DNA of 64,000 bases from Branchiostoma floridae (Eukaryota > Chordata > Leptocardii > Amphioxiformes > Branchiostomatidae): NCBI RefSeq assembly GCF_000003815.2, contig NC_049980.1:29619818-29683817 (forward strand), given 5' to 3'. The notes beneath the pieces are model-generated. The model was not told the DNA's origin and made no database searches. It saw nothing but the letters and a program-made list of their open reading frames with translations. Below, piece by piece: positions 20,428 through 31,349 of the stretch. Within the stretch, counting starts at the first letter, position 1. Each line of letters starts with the position of its first letter. A program made the translations under genes and the position numbers.

Positions 20428-22854
20428 ATGAGTTCGAGAGTTCAGCACAACATTGCCATCCTGATCGTTTTTGCCTTGTTCACCGTACCCATCATCCCTG
20501 GATATAAGATGTGCTACCCCACGTGCCAGAGAAGAATACTGTCGTACTGCGTACGAAAAGACAAGATGGTTAGCTACAACAATCCTTATGGACCCTTTCT
20601 GACTAGATTGAAGACAAAGTGTATTCTGTGTCGCAACACGTTTGCTGAAACTGCAGACAGGCCAGTGAGAAAGTGTGCTCCCGATGTAGAGTGGCTGGCT
20701 TTAAAGGGTATGCAGTACGGGACACTATCGTCAGAAAAACTAGCTTCACTCGACACGTCGACTCTTACAAGTCTGTTTCTTATCGACGCCGGGATAACTG
20801 AAATAGGCAACGCTACATTTAAAGACTTTTCAGGGCTGCAGAGTTTGAATTTGGATGATAACATGTTAAAGCACATTCCCAAAAACTGGTATAGTGGTTC
20901 ACCTGCAGCGAAAAATAACCACCTCGTCCGACTTTCCATCTCTAACAATAACATTTCCAGTTTGGATCCCGAATGTTTCCAAAATCTTTACCAGCTGGAG
21001 TCTCTAGATCTACGGAGTAACAAACTGCGCGAAGTACGTAGCCAGTGGTTTATTGGGCTGAACTCTACTCTAACAGAACTACTACTGAGTGGAAATGAAA
21101 TTGAAACGATTCCGCCTAACGCATTTGAGTTTTTGTGTAGTCTGAAATTTTTGGAGTTGAGTGACAACGACTTGGTTTGTTTGCACAGAGAAGCATTCCT
21201 GACTCTGACAAACCCCGTTCGAGTCTTTTTTAGTGGCCATAGTCCTGTCGTTTCCACAATGCACACTCTCAAGATTAAGGCATGGAACGTTGTGCTGGGA
21301 AACTGTGACAACACTGAGCAGTGGATACGATTTGAGGCAATAGGCTTGGTGTTGCGGATCAACTATGAACGAGCCGGCGGATTTGCTGTCTACTGGACTA
21401 GCACGTGGGCAAGTCAGCACAGCGTTCCAATCGGTTCGGACTTGTGCAGTCCGATGTCGGAGCGTTTTTTGTCTGGTCACTTCATGGCTCATTCTCCTTT
21501 TGTCATCTTAGCGCACAGTAGTGGAAAACATGTGAAATCGAATTTCACAACTCGATGTTGGGAGGCATGGGAAGAGTCCGATGGAGTGCGTTTTATTTTG
21601 AGAGGAACTAGTTTAAGGGTATCCGGCGTGACAACAAGCGGTAAGTCACCAGGCACTTCTGAAGCGGAGACTTTTAGCGTTGTGGCAACGAAACCGAGAA
21701 GTCAGACTGTTGACATGCGACCTGACGAAGATAGAGTGACATGTTTCGTTCTCAGTCATAACATTTTAGTCTTGAACGTGTCTGCAACAAAGCGATCAGA
21801 CGACGGGAAGTGTTTTCTAAGGGGGTCTGTTTTGAATGAAGGCGTTTTTACAGAAATGAGTGCTTCTGTGTTTAAGAATACATCTGTAACTAGCCACGAT
21901 AGCAAGGACAAAAGAACGCCCTCATCGTCAGTAAATGTAACGCTAAATCTGCAATTACAGAATGGTTCTTTGGGAGTATTGACCGAAGCACCACTCTTTT
22001 CTTTCATGCAGACTGATATGTCTCCTGATATAGTACTCCAAACTAACACAAGCCTCCAGATTCCTCTGACAATAGCCTCCGCATTGACAGGTTCTGTTTT
22101 AGTGATATTTTTTCTAGCTTTGTTGTTCTACGCAAAGAGACGACGAAGTAATCAGAACCGGGAACACAACACACCAAACCTTCCCGTGCCGTGGCTGGAC
22201 GTAATATCGGCTCTACAGAATAACCCGATGTACACCAGCAATTCGGCACAAAACACGGCCCAGCCACAGCCCGACATTACACAGAGCTCCTGTCAAACAG
22301 ACGACGACATACACACTGACCAAATAGATGAGGATCCGCTGGGCCACCACCACTACTATCACTACTGCAACTACGAAATCAAAGATGGTTCAAGCAGTGA
22401 GAGTTCTCGTGGGTCCTATGGACATGGATGCGACGACATAAAAGACGAAGACGTTGATAGTGAGCCAGAACACGTTTTACAAAGCAATATGTATTGTAAT
22501 GAAGACGAGAACGACGACCCTCTGACATTTTACGCCGCTGCAGCTGAACTAACCCTGCCCACCGCTATGGATGGAGGGATGTCACTTTACGCGAGAGACA
22601 CGGAGAATGTAGCTTTTGTAGACTATAGAATGAGGACTGCACTTAGGTCCGGACCCGTTAATCTGGAGCAAACATGTACAACTTATGGAATAACCGGACG
22701 TACATATCTAGATACATGTGTACCAAACCATGAAGCAACGCAAACATTGGATATCGACGATGGTGTAACACGTGATACCTTCCAAGGTTGGAGGGAGGAA
22801 TATCTAGAAAGGTGCATTGCCACAGATGATGAATCGACTGAAGAGGAGTCGTAA
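20428..22854 (+). CDS. Leucine-rich-repeat single-pass membrane receptor, 808 aa, single exon
   Basis: The start at 20428 is chosen over the in-frame ATG at 20320 because it gives a clean signal peptide (about residues 1-25, VQHNIAILIVFALFTV) and has A at -3. A Cys-rich N-cap follows (CYPTCQRR...C, CILC, KCAPD), then about six LRRs at residues 112-260 with LxxLxLxxNxL cores such as LESLDLRSNKL. Next comes a roughly 280-residue extracellular stalk with many Asn-X-Ser/Thr sites, a transmembrane helix near 547-570 (GSVLVIFFLALLFY followed by AKRRRS) and a 235-residue acidic tail with tyrosines in HHHYYHYCNYE and PMYTSN. No TIR or kinase domain is seen, so it probably signals through adaptors or acts in adhesion. 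Intronless LRR receptors are common in lancelets. I cannot assign an orthologue. Confidence 0.85.
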   Translation: MSSRVQHNIAILIVFALFTVPIIPGYKMCYPTCQRRILSYCVRKDKMVSYNNPYGPFLTRLKTKCILCRNTFAETADRPVRKCAPDVEWLALKGMQYGTLSSEKLASLDTSTLTSLFLIDAGITEIGNATFKDFSGLQSLNLDDNMLKHIPKNWYSGSPAAKNNHLVRLSISNNNISSLDPECFQNLYQLESLDLRSNKLREVRSQWFIGLNSTLTELLLSGNEIETIPPNAFEFLCSLKFLELSDNDLVCLHREAFLTLTNPVRVFFSGHSPVVSTMHTLKIKAWNVVLGNCDNTEQWIRFEAIGLVLRINYERAGGFAVYWTSTWASQHSVPIGSDLCSPMSERFLSGHFMAHSPFVILAHSSGKHVKSNFTTRCWEAWEESDGVRFILRGTSLRVSGVTTSGKSPGTSEAETFSVVATKPRSQTVDMRPDEDRVTCFVLSHNILVLNVSATKRSDDGKCFLRGSVLNEGVFTEMSASVFKNTSVTSHDSKDKRTPSSSVNVTLNLQLQNGSLGVLTEAPLFSFMQTDMSPDIVLQTNTSLQIPLTIASALTGSVLVIFFLALLFYAKRRRSNQNREHNTPNLPVPWLDVISALQNNPMYTSNSAQNTAQPQPDITQSSCQTDDDIHTDQIDEDPLGHHHYYHYCNYEIKDGSSSESSRGSYGHGCDDIKDEDVDSEPEHVLQSNMYCNEDENDDPLTFYAAAAELTLPTAMDGGMSLYARDTENVAFVDYRMRTALRSGPVNLEQTCTTYGITGRTYLDTCVPNHEATQTLDIDDGVTRDTFQGWREEYLERCIATDDESTEEES

Positions 22855-22864
22855 GTAACTCTAC

Positions 22865-23225
22865 AAGGTTCAATCTTAGAGATAAACACACACTTCTATC
22901 GCAGTTGTAAATATAAATATAAATATAAATGTAAATATATTATATATGTAAATATATCATATATTATGAATTATAGTATCATTTTTATTGTCACTGATAT
23001 CATTATTCCTAATCATACATATGTTGAAGTTAACAAATTCTCAATTGTTGTGGCACAATCTTAGAGATAAACACACAGGAGATATTTCGTAATTGCTATT
23101 ATGTAAGATACATTATGAATTATGTTCCATCTATTATCTTTATTATATATTCATTATCACTGATAGAATTTGTCCTATTCATACATATGTTGAGGTTAAC
23201 AAATCTTTTATTGTTGTGTAAATAG
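22865..23225. repeat. Direct duplication of about 180 bp in the 3' flank of the LRR gene
   Basis: CAATCTTAGAGATAAACACA occurs at 22871 and 23057. Both copies are followed by AT-rich sequence and CATACATATGTTGA(A/G)GTTAAC. An (AAATAT)n-like run lies in the first unit. Confidence 0.75.
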
Positions 23226-24821
23226 AAATACCATATTGTGTTTTGATTATGTTAGAATTATGATCGAAAGTGCATTCCGGTTTTTATATTAAGTGCATGT
23301 CGTGATAATAAGAAAAATTGACATCATACAAAAGATGTATCTCAACGTCCACTGTATGTGCAGAGAGATGACTTGTACGGCACATGAAGTGCTAGTATTT
23401 TTGTGAATGTAAATTGTGACGGTTACTATTAAATCTTTGACGCGTTGTGACGTGATATCCCAGTTTGTGGTGTAATTATTTATATATGCATTATAACTGT
23501 CAGTGATGACGCATGCAACAACGTAGCACCAGTGTAGGACACAGACAATTTAGCACGTGTTTCTACAACGTGAGTCTCCAGACCAGCCCTGGATACTAAT
23601 TGCTCGTCCTCAGCTGAAGTGAAGGGACACGTTTCCGACTTACATGTCTTCTCCAGGCAAAGGTTTCGGCTGGGGGGAGAGTATAGTGTACAGGGTTCCT
23701 TGTGGCTGCATTTCTTTAGGTCAAGTTAAGATTTATTTCGCAACAATGGCAACGGGTACAATGTAAGTGGAGTATATTGTATAATACAAATAGCTATATA
23801 TCAAGATTAATCTAATACTGTAACAGATGTAGATTTTTAAATCTACATGGACTGGTACAGTATTAGATTGAAAGGCTTAACAATATTGAAACAAAACGCA
23901 GTGTACAATGTTAGACAAAGTCAGAATGTTCCGTCTACTTGATGATAACAAAGATCTAGTAAAAGCTACACTTAGGCTCAAGGTGAAGGGAGGCAACCGT
24001 CGGGGTCGTGTGGCGGGTAGAACTGGTAGTTTGGCCCCAAACCTAGAGGCCCTGGGTTCGAATCCTCTCATGCTACTGATCTTGGGAAATGCATTTTACA
24101 CGACTCCTCCACGCAGGTGTAATAATGGTTTTGGTAGGGGAGAACGAAAAGCGGTGGGAGGAGAGACTGAGCTGGGCTCCGCTTCACAATAACGTTTTCA
24201 AACGTTAGTGTTTTAGACGTACATTTATATTCAATTGTTCAAAAAGAGAAAATTGCTTGCTAACGTTATAACCTTTCGGTGCTTCACGGACGGGGGCACA
24301 TTTTGTTCATGTATCTCTCGTGTACTCAGATTGTGTACCTACTGGTACTACTGGCTGCAGCCGCAGCAAGCTCTGAAATGTAGACAGTAACGCCGTCTAT
24401 CAGTTATAGTAAAAATTGCAACTGCTCCGAAGGCGACAGAGTACAGTATAAGAATGAATATATATCACAGATACATAAGAATATAAAGTGAATTGATTAT
24501 TTTTACTCAAATAACATTTTTTTGTAAAAGACTTAAATTAATTGTAGTACTGTTTTAAAATTTCATAGATTAATTAGATATCAACATGTTACAATGTACG
24601 TGGTGATGTTTTGTCGCCCTTACAAGGTCAGAGGTAAATGACCCGAAAAGCACTTCTGGTCTTCTTGCGATAGCTTCATGTGAGCCGAAGGTGTAGAAAA
24701 TCGCTGTGTCACGTCTGGTGTGGTTTTATAAGACAGGCACTAATATATCGTATCATCAGATTGTCATACATTCCGTCTAAGAAGCTGTTGTAGCGTGTCC
24801 GACTAACATTAGCTAGCGATC
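23226..24821. other. Intergenic, includes SINE-like sequence and the CPOX promoter
   Basis: Apart from the tRNA-like SINE at 23995-24190 and a retroposon-end-like phrase at 23726-23775, no feature was recognised. The CPOX promoter should lie just left of 24822, but no TATA or Inr stands out. Confidence 0.4.
23995..24190 (+). mobile_element. tRNA-derived SINE-like sequence
   Basis: A GTGTGGCGGGTAGAACTGG segment resembles a polymerase III A box, and GGGTTCGAATCC at 24054-24065 is a near-perfect B box at tRNA spacing. This is followed by CTTGGGAAATGCATTTTACA. The related sequence at 43648-43800 has the same order. The cloverleaf is imperfect, so it is not a functional tRNA gene. Confidence 0.6.
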
Positions 24822-27800
24822 ATGAGAGGTTTCCATCGTGTACTTGCGGGTGTCCTCCGCCAGCAGCGAGCTTCTAGTCAGAAGACTGCGGGCGGGTCTG
24901 CTGTCCGCTTCTGTGTCAAGTTCAGCTCAAGTGCAACAGTCAAGTCACGCATTCGGCCTGGGTATGTCATCCTCGGTGAGTAGCTGGCAAGTTCAAAGCA
25001 GGGGTCCCGGTGGGTCGCGGTGCATGGTAGAACGTCTGGACCTCCTTGGTCTGGAGTAGTGTTTTTGTGCCTGTCCCATATGCTGTGCTTTTTATGTATC
25101 TGTGTTTGGCAGTATGGCAAAGTTATCTGTATTGTTCAACCTCCTTGGTGTAACTACGTTAACATACGGTGTTGCAGCTACGTGTTGTTTGTACACGCCT
25201 AGCTTGCGAGCCAGCGTGTAACGTTGAGACCCGGCCTATATCAACAACACGTACACCACGTATGGCCCTTCCCATGTCTGTTGCCATGGTTACATTTCCC
25301 ACACACGTGTAACTTTAAAATTCACCGTGAGAAACTAGAAAGACAAGAAGATAGCGTCAAACATTTCCATACCATGGGCAATTCCATTTCCTCATTGTGT
25401 GGTGGGGTTCAATGTTTTACACTGACCTTTAGTACAAGGTTTAATAATAGGTTACATGTTTCTTGCAACTCTGTACCAATTGCTATCTTAATGCTTCTAT
25501 AATAAGGTCACAACAGGTAGTGAAAACCTGTGTTTGTCGGGAAATAGAAAAAAAACACCCATGAGCAGAATGGATTCGTCCACCCTTTTGGCAAGTTTAC
25601 TGTACAAGATTCTAAATGTGTGATTTATTACTTTAATCATCATGGCACAATGCATGGAAAGATACTTTTTCAGGTGAAAATAAAAAGCTTTCAGGACACA
25701 CAAGGAATTTAGCTACTCTCCAAGCAGAAGTTTGGCTCTGGCTATTTTTGACATGTTTTTATTTTTTGTTTATATTGGGCTCTCTATTTTACAAAATAGA
25801 GAGGCCGATAAAAATGCCTACCATTAAATAAACATAACATTATTCATATAAATAGCCAGAGTCAAACCTCTGCTTGGAGAGTAGCTTTCATACAACTTAC
25901 AAGTGACAAATGCACATTCAATGATTATTTCACCTTTCATCCTATACATTAACCATTTTTCATATTTCAATACAAACTCCTCAGGTGCAGGCCTGGCCTG
26001 TGGGACTGGCGCTGTGCTGTATTCAGCCCACCTGAGGAAGAAAACTCTGGCCGCCACTCTGGAACCCATCTTCATGGCACAGCCCATCACAAACATGGCC
26101 ACCTTACAGCAGGCCTCAGACATGCGCAGCCGCATGGAGCTCCTCATCCTGAGAGTGCAGGCAGACGTGTGTCAGGCTCTGGAGGAGCTGGAAGCCACCG
26201 AAGGAGACAAGAAGTTTCTGGTGGACCGGTGGGAGAGGAAGGAGGGGGGCGGTGGGATCAGCTGCGTCTTACAGGACGGACAAGTGTTTGAGAAAGCCGG
26301 GGTCAACATTTCCATCGTCCTGGGGAACCTTCCCCCCGCTGCAGTGCAGCAGATGCGGGCCAGGGGCAAGAACTTCAAGACTGCGGACGGTGGCAACCTT
26401 CCGTTCTTCGCTGCGGGCGTCAGCTCGGTCATCCACCCGCGCAGCCCCAACGTTCCCACAATCCATTTCAACTACCGGTACTTCGAGGTGGTGGAGGCGG
26501 ACGGGACGCGGCAGTGGTGGTTTGGAGGCGGTACTGACCTAACACCATCTTATCTGGACACAGAAGATGTGGTGCACTTCCACTCCACACTTAAGGACGC
26601 CTGTGACAAACATGACAAGTCTCTGTATCCAAGGTAAGTTTAAGATTAGGAAAATGCATTTTTATCAGTTTATAAATTTAATCTTTGGGATGGATGGGGT
26701 GGAATTGTCCCAACGATCAAATTCTCCAGGATGGAGGGATGGGTTCTGGAACAGCCCTGATGTTCATATTTTTGTCTTTCATGCAGGTTCAAAAAGTGGT
26801 GTGATGACTACTTCACCATCCCCCACCGTGGAGAGTGCCGGGGGGTCGGTGGAATCTTCTTTGATGACATCGACGAACCGTCGCAGGAAGAAGCATTCCG
26901 TTTCGTTAAGTCCTGCGCTGAATCAGTCATACCTTCCTATGTGCCTATCGTGAAGAAGCAGATGTCTCGTGGCTACGGCCTTGCAGAACGTCAATGGCAA
27001 CTTCTGCGCCGTGGAAGGTTAGTCACTAATGCTAATTCACATTTATCCGCGGGGTAACCTATATCCGTTGCTTTTAGATATGGGGTATTTTGGGATGTCA
27101 AGTTGACAGATAGTGGTTTCAAACTACAGTGGTTTAAAATAATTGTAATTTGAAGCCACCGTCCGCTGGCTTCACATCCCTAAATAAAACAATGGATATA
27201 CGTTACCTTGTGGATAAAGGTGAACTAGCGTTACATATACAATATAACTCATTGCATTCTGTATCATCTGACCTACAAGCCCGACCTTCGGTAGGGCTGG
27301 GAACGAGGGTGATACAGAGGGTGTTGCATTCTAAAATATACCCAAAGTTGAGAAAATTTGGTGTCCCCAAACAAAAAGTGTAATAACAACAATTCCAATG
27401 TCCCAATCCATTATTCGAATTTTCGACAATGGTGCACGGTGCACATGAAGTGTATTCAAATCACTCAATGGAAGCCTGTGCAATACAACTTCAGAGCCCA
27501 TGCAATGCCATAAGATATGGGCCGGTCCAGAACACCCATGGAATGTTATCCCGGCCTAGGTATGACGTCATAAAGATCAGTATGTGGAAAGTGCCATCCT
27601 GGCCATTGATGTTTGGATGAATGAATGATATCATTACCATGGAGTCAATTGAGGAAACAATATTGTAAAATGTAATATTCATATACACTGTTGTACTTAT
27701 GTTGCTACTCACATGTAATATATGCTGTGTTGCTTCTTCAACTTTGTAATTATTTTCCTAATGATTTACTTAGCATTTTGATATTGACATACTGTGAATT

Positions 27801-28243
27801 CATTTCTTTTGTAGAGACTCAATTTCAAAGTAGAAGAGGAAAGTACGTTTACGCACTGTTTTAAGTTTCTACATTCTGTAGTAATACATTGGAAACCCTT
27901 AATTGTGCGTCATAAATTGGAGGTGGAGTTAATGGCAAAAAAAACACATGAAAATAAAACCACCACAATCATTTCAAGATCTACAGTACATACCTTGTTT
28001 GTTCAGTGCTTGTCATTGTTTGACTTTCTTTGCATGAATTGCAGGTATGTGGAGTTCAACCTGGTGTATGACCGGGGCACGAAGTTCGGTCTGGCCACCC
28101 CGGGCGCCCGTATCGAGAGCATCCTGATGTCACTCCCCCTAGCAGCCAGGTGGGAGTACTGCCACGACCCCGCCGCGGGCTCACCTGAAGCGATGATGCT
28201 AGAAGTTCTCAAAAATCCCAGAGACTGGGTCGGATCTCAGTAG
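24822..28243 (+). CDS. CPOX: Coproporphyrinogen-III oxidase, mitochondrial, four exons, 410 aa
   Basis: Exons are 24822-24975, 25985-26633, 26787-27017 and 28045-28243. Phases match throughout and give 410 residues. The enzyme oxidatively decarboxylates coproporphyrinogen III to protoporphyrinogen IX with O2, in the mitochondrial intermembrane space, as the sixth heme-synthesis step after ALA synthase. Exon 1 is a basic, Arg/Ser-rich presequence without acidic residues. A hydrophobic segment follows ([20 protein letters not shown] across the exon 1/2 join), as in animal CPOX. Conserved blocks are [67 protein letters not shown] and [16 protein letters not shown]. The donor at 24976 (GTGAGT) is preferred over the GTATGT at 24962 because only it keeps frame. 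Exon 3 ends at a GTTAGT donor. Introns 1 and 3 carry MITEs. Confidence 0.96.
25711..25886. mobile_element. MITE of the TACTCTCCAAGCAG family in CPOX intron 1
   Basis: The inverted ends are about 34 bp with two mismatches (AGCTACTCTCCAAGCAGAAG at the left). The interior is a long hairpin with TCTATTTTACAAAATAGA at its centre. The same family occurs at 29029-29242 and 62652-62776. Confidence 0.8.
27029..27234. mobile_element. MITE in CPOX intron 3
   Basis: Inverted ends read ATTTATCCGCGGGGTAACCT at the left and GGATAAAGGTGAACTAGCG at the right. A second full copy is at 62002-62220, and a partial end is at about 60309-60340. Confidence 0.75.
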
Positions 28244-29028
28244 TGGCAATTCTCTCAAGTTTCTACTTTTTTTCACTGAGAAAAATAGCTCTACTTTTGT
28301 AATTCTTAACTATGGCATAGTTTTAAAAAGGCAACCAAACAATATCTCCAAATCCCAACTTAAACCAGAAAAGAGGACTTTGTGTAGAACCCTCCAGTAC
28401 ATGGGACCCAGTTTTGCATTCACAAAGGACGGTAGCTTTTCCCATGGTATTGTCTTCTCATAGGAAACCTACATATATCTATGACATGATTTACATATAA
28501 GTGACATTTGCACACAATCCTTACAATTACATGTTCAGCTGTTTTTCTAGTTAGATGTTCTTGAATCGCAGAAGTAAATCTCAATTTTTATCCAGTTGCA
28601 GAGATTGAATTGTGCTTGAGTATTGTTTAACTGGATGTCAAATGTTCATAAAGTATCATAAAATATAAAATTCAGTGTATTTAACCTGAGTTTGCACTAT
28701 TTGCAAGGCCCATTAATCTCCAAGCAGATCCTACGGTGCCATAAGATAGTATCGAAGCCAGCCAGGGAGTATAGCCCTGTAACAGTTATAGTTGTTTTTC
28801 TATATCATAAGTTGAATCTACATGTACCTTATTACACTAAACAGCAGCAGTGTATGAATGTGACTTGTTGTCTCATGAGAACATCTTGAAATATGTACAT
28901 TTGCCACTGCAGCTTGAGTTGTTGACCATTTTGTCCGGCTGAAGAGTTTTTGGTAGGCTACTACTTGCTTTCGTACTGTTTACCGACACTGGAAATGTGA
29001 AAAATGATGCAAACATGTAGAAAATTAA
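28244..29028. other. CPOX 3' flank and start of segmental duplication A
   Basis: No further gene is seen. From about 28680 the sequence matches 47215 onwards (for example CTATTTGCAAGGCCCAT in both). Confidence 0.5.
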
Positions 29029-29242
29029 TACTCTCCAAGCAGAGGTTAGGCTCCGGCTGTTTTTTCAACGTTGGTATAAGTCGTTTTTATCAGGCTTTCT
29101 ATTTTGTCATTTTTTTTATGCTGTGTCCAACCTAACGTTACGTTAGACACAGTAAAAAAAATGACAAAATAGAAAGCCCGATAAAAACGTCTAAAAAAAA
29201 CGTTGAAAAAACAGCCGGACCCTAATCTCTGCTTGGAGAGTA
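29029..29242. mobile_element. MITE of the TACTCTCCAAGCAG family, 214 bp
   Basis: Near-perfect hairpin with TACTCTCCAAGCAG ends. It is flanked by a 9-bp duplication with one mismatch, GAAAATTAA (29020-29028) and GAAAATGAA (29243-29251). Copy B near 47670 has the unoccupied site (TAGAAAATGAATTGC). Confidence 0.88.
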
Positions 29243-29682
29243 GAAAATGAATTGCAAATGTAAATCTTCATGGAGATTTTGAAATTCAGACTATTTGCAT
29301 TTTTTCACCCAAATTGTACAATATGCCCCGCTATGAAGGACATGTTCACCTGGAGTGCTTTGAGGCTAAGATCATGAAACAGCAAAAAACAACAACAGTG
29401 CCCTGATAGGAAATATAGATGGACCAAACTCCTTAGCTTGAATCTTGCCCACAAAGTTTACTTTGATCATGTTTCTATGCTGCATGCATATGACAGAGTG
29501 CTGATGATGTACTATATAGACTTGTTGGCATTTGTTGCAGTATAGCCTGAAGGCATGTTGTACTTTTAATAGATATGGTAGATTTAGTTAGCAATATACG
29601 TGTAGTTATAAGAAAATTGTGATTCACTAATGGAACTACAGTTGTGCAATGTCTATTTCATTCTAAAAGACTTACAGACATC

Positions 29683-31020
29683 TTTTTTGTCTTTCGCCGC
29701 GCTTCCGCGGCGAAAGGCAATCAGACCGATATTAGATTTCTGTCCGTCTGTCTGTCCGTCCGTCCGTCCGGGTCGACCATGCCATACCGTGCTAGCGAGA
29801 TATTCTACCCTGCAGATTCGACGGTATGTAACGTTATGACATACGTATCGGCCTACCATGAATGTGCTGCTTGGTTTGCGGTCCATGCCATACCGTGCTA
29901 GCGAGATATTCTACCCTGCAGATTCGACGGTATGTAACGTTATGACATACGTATCGGCCTACCATGAATGTGCTGCTTGGTTTGCGGTCCATGCCATATC
30001 GTGCTAGCGAGATATTCTACCCTGCAGATTCGACGGTATGTAACGTTATGACATACGTATCGGCCTACCATGAATGTGCTGCTTGGTTTCTGCATGGCTT
30101 ATAAGCAGGAATTTGCAGAGACGGATGTGAACGGTGAGGATTTCTTCGTAAGATTGTATACAATTTATAAACTAACATGTTCGCTGTTTGGTTATAATAA
30201 AACAGACATTGTAGAGAACAGTTTGACATGTGATTTACTTTGTTTTATGGAAAATCACCGCTACAAAATCTAGAATTGTGTAAGATGCGTGCGCCGCATC
30301 TGACATGGTGTGGGAGGGGGGCGTATTCGGAAATTTCTTACTCTAAGAAATTTCAGGCTATTTTCGTGTAACAAACTTCTTTCAGCAAAATAGTAGCCCT
30401 CGGATGCGTTGAAAATAGAATTACCCACATTTAATTTATAATTTCGAAAGGGAAGATTCTGACCGAGCTCGACGTCTGACGCGTGACGTCACGACTCCGT
30501 CAAGTAAAAGCATAATTGCGTTACTAAAAGAAACGAAACGTTCCAGTAAACATACCACGGACCTGTTTTAGTTTAAAATATCTACCTTTCACATGATCTT
30601 GCCATTAAAAAAAAATATTTCCATTACTGTATATGCCATGTTAATATTTTATGTTGTTTATGGTGACAATACTTTGTTTGTTCTTGCAGAAATTCAGGAC
30701 ACATCTACTGATAAATTTGATTACTACAGTGCACTTTCATAAAACCCTGTTGTACTGTAACAGAGCCGTTCTTAACAGCGAAACAATCCGAATAAAGTTA
30801 ACATCATTCATGCAGTTGTGTTATTATACAGTTCAAGTAAAATATACTCTGTGAGAACCACTACCTTACTAAACAGTTATATAACCTAGCACTTGACCAA
30901 ACTGTGCCAGAGCTGCCAACGTTGCAGACTTGGCACCCACGCTTGACCAAACTATGCCAAACATTTTTACCTACACAATATAAGTAAGCGAAAGACTAGC
31001 TTTTTTCAGAAGCTCTTGTT
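29683..31020. mobile_element. 1.3 kb insertion specific to copy A
   Basis: Absent from copy B at about 48090, where ACATCTTTCTAG runs straight on to GCAGGCCACAGTC. The left end has TCTTTCGCCGCGC followed by a GTCC simple repeat, and the right end has GCGAAAGACTAG, so short inverted ends are likely. It contains the 106-bp tandem repeat. No coding domain was recognised. Confidence 0.6.
29778..30095. repeat. Three tandem 106-bp units
   Basis: Units start at 29778, 29884 and 29990 with CATGCCATACCGTGCTAGCG (the third has ATATCG). They are almost identical, which indicates recent amplification. Each includes GGTATGTAACGTTATGACAT. Confidence 0.92.
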
Positions 31021-31349
31021 TTTGTGTAGGCCACAGTCAAGCTTCATGTCTTTTGTGTTGTATGTGATGTAAGACTTATAAATTGTCAAATGTGACAATA
31101 TCTTTTATCACATCTTCTGATTATGAATTAATTAATATGTCTTCTGAATTTTTGTCTTGTGCAAAAGTAACTGATTCACTCATCCACATACACAAAGTCA
31201 ATAGGCAGCAATAAAGATTTCAATAACCAACAACTTTGCATCTTTATTTTTTTCGGTTCTGATCTTCATAATTTGTGTGTAAACCTCCCACATGCAGCAG
31301 CTGCAATGTTTGCATATACCATTTTTTCGATTAAAGTACGCACCCTAGT

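Noticed and set aside
24001-24080. Functional tRNA gene
   Set aside because: Only the B box is convincing. The acceptor and anticodon stems do not pair well, and a related repeat copy exists at 43648, so it is a SINE-like element.
24822-24961. CPOX exon 1 ending at the GTATGT donor (24962)
   Set aside because: It would leave a phase-2 join to an exon that needs phase 1. The GTGAGT at 24976 keeps the frame and yields the hydrophobic segment.
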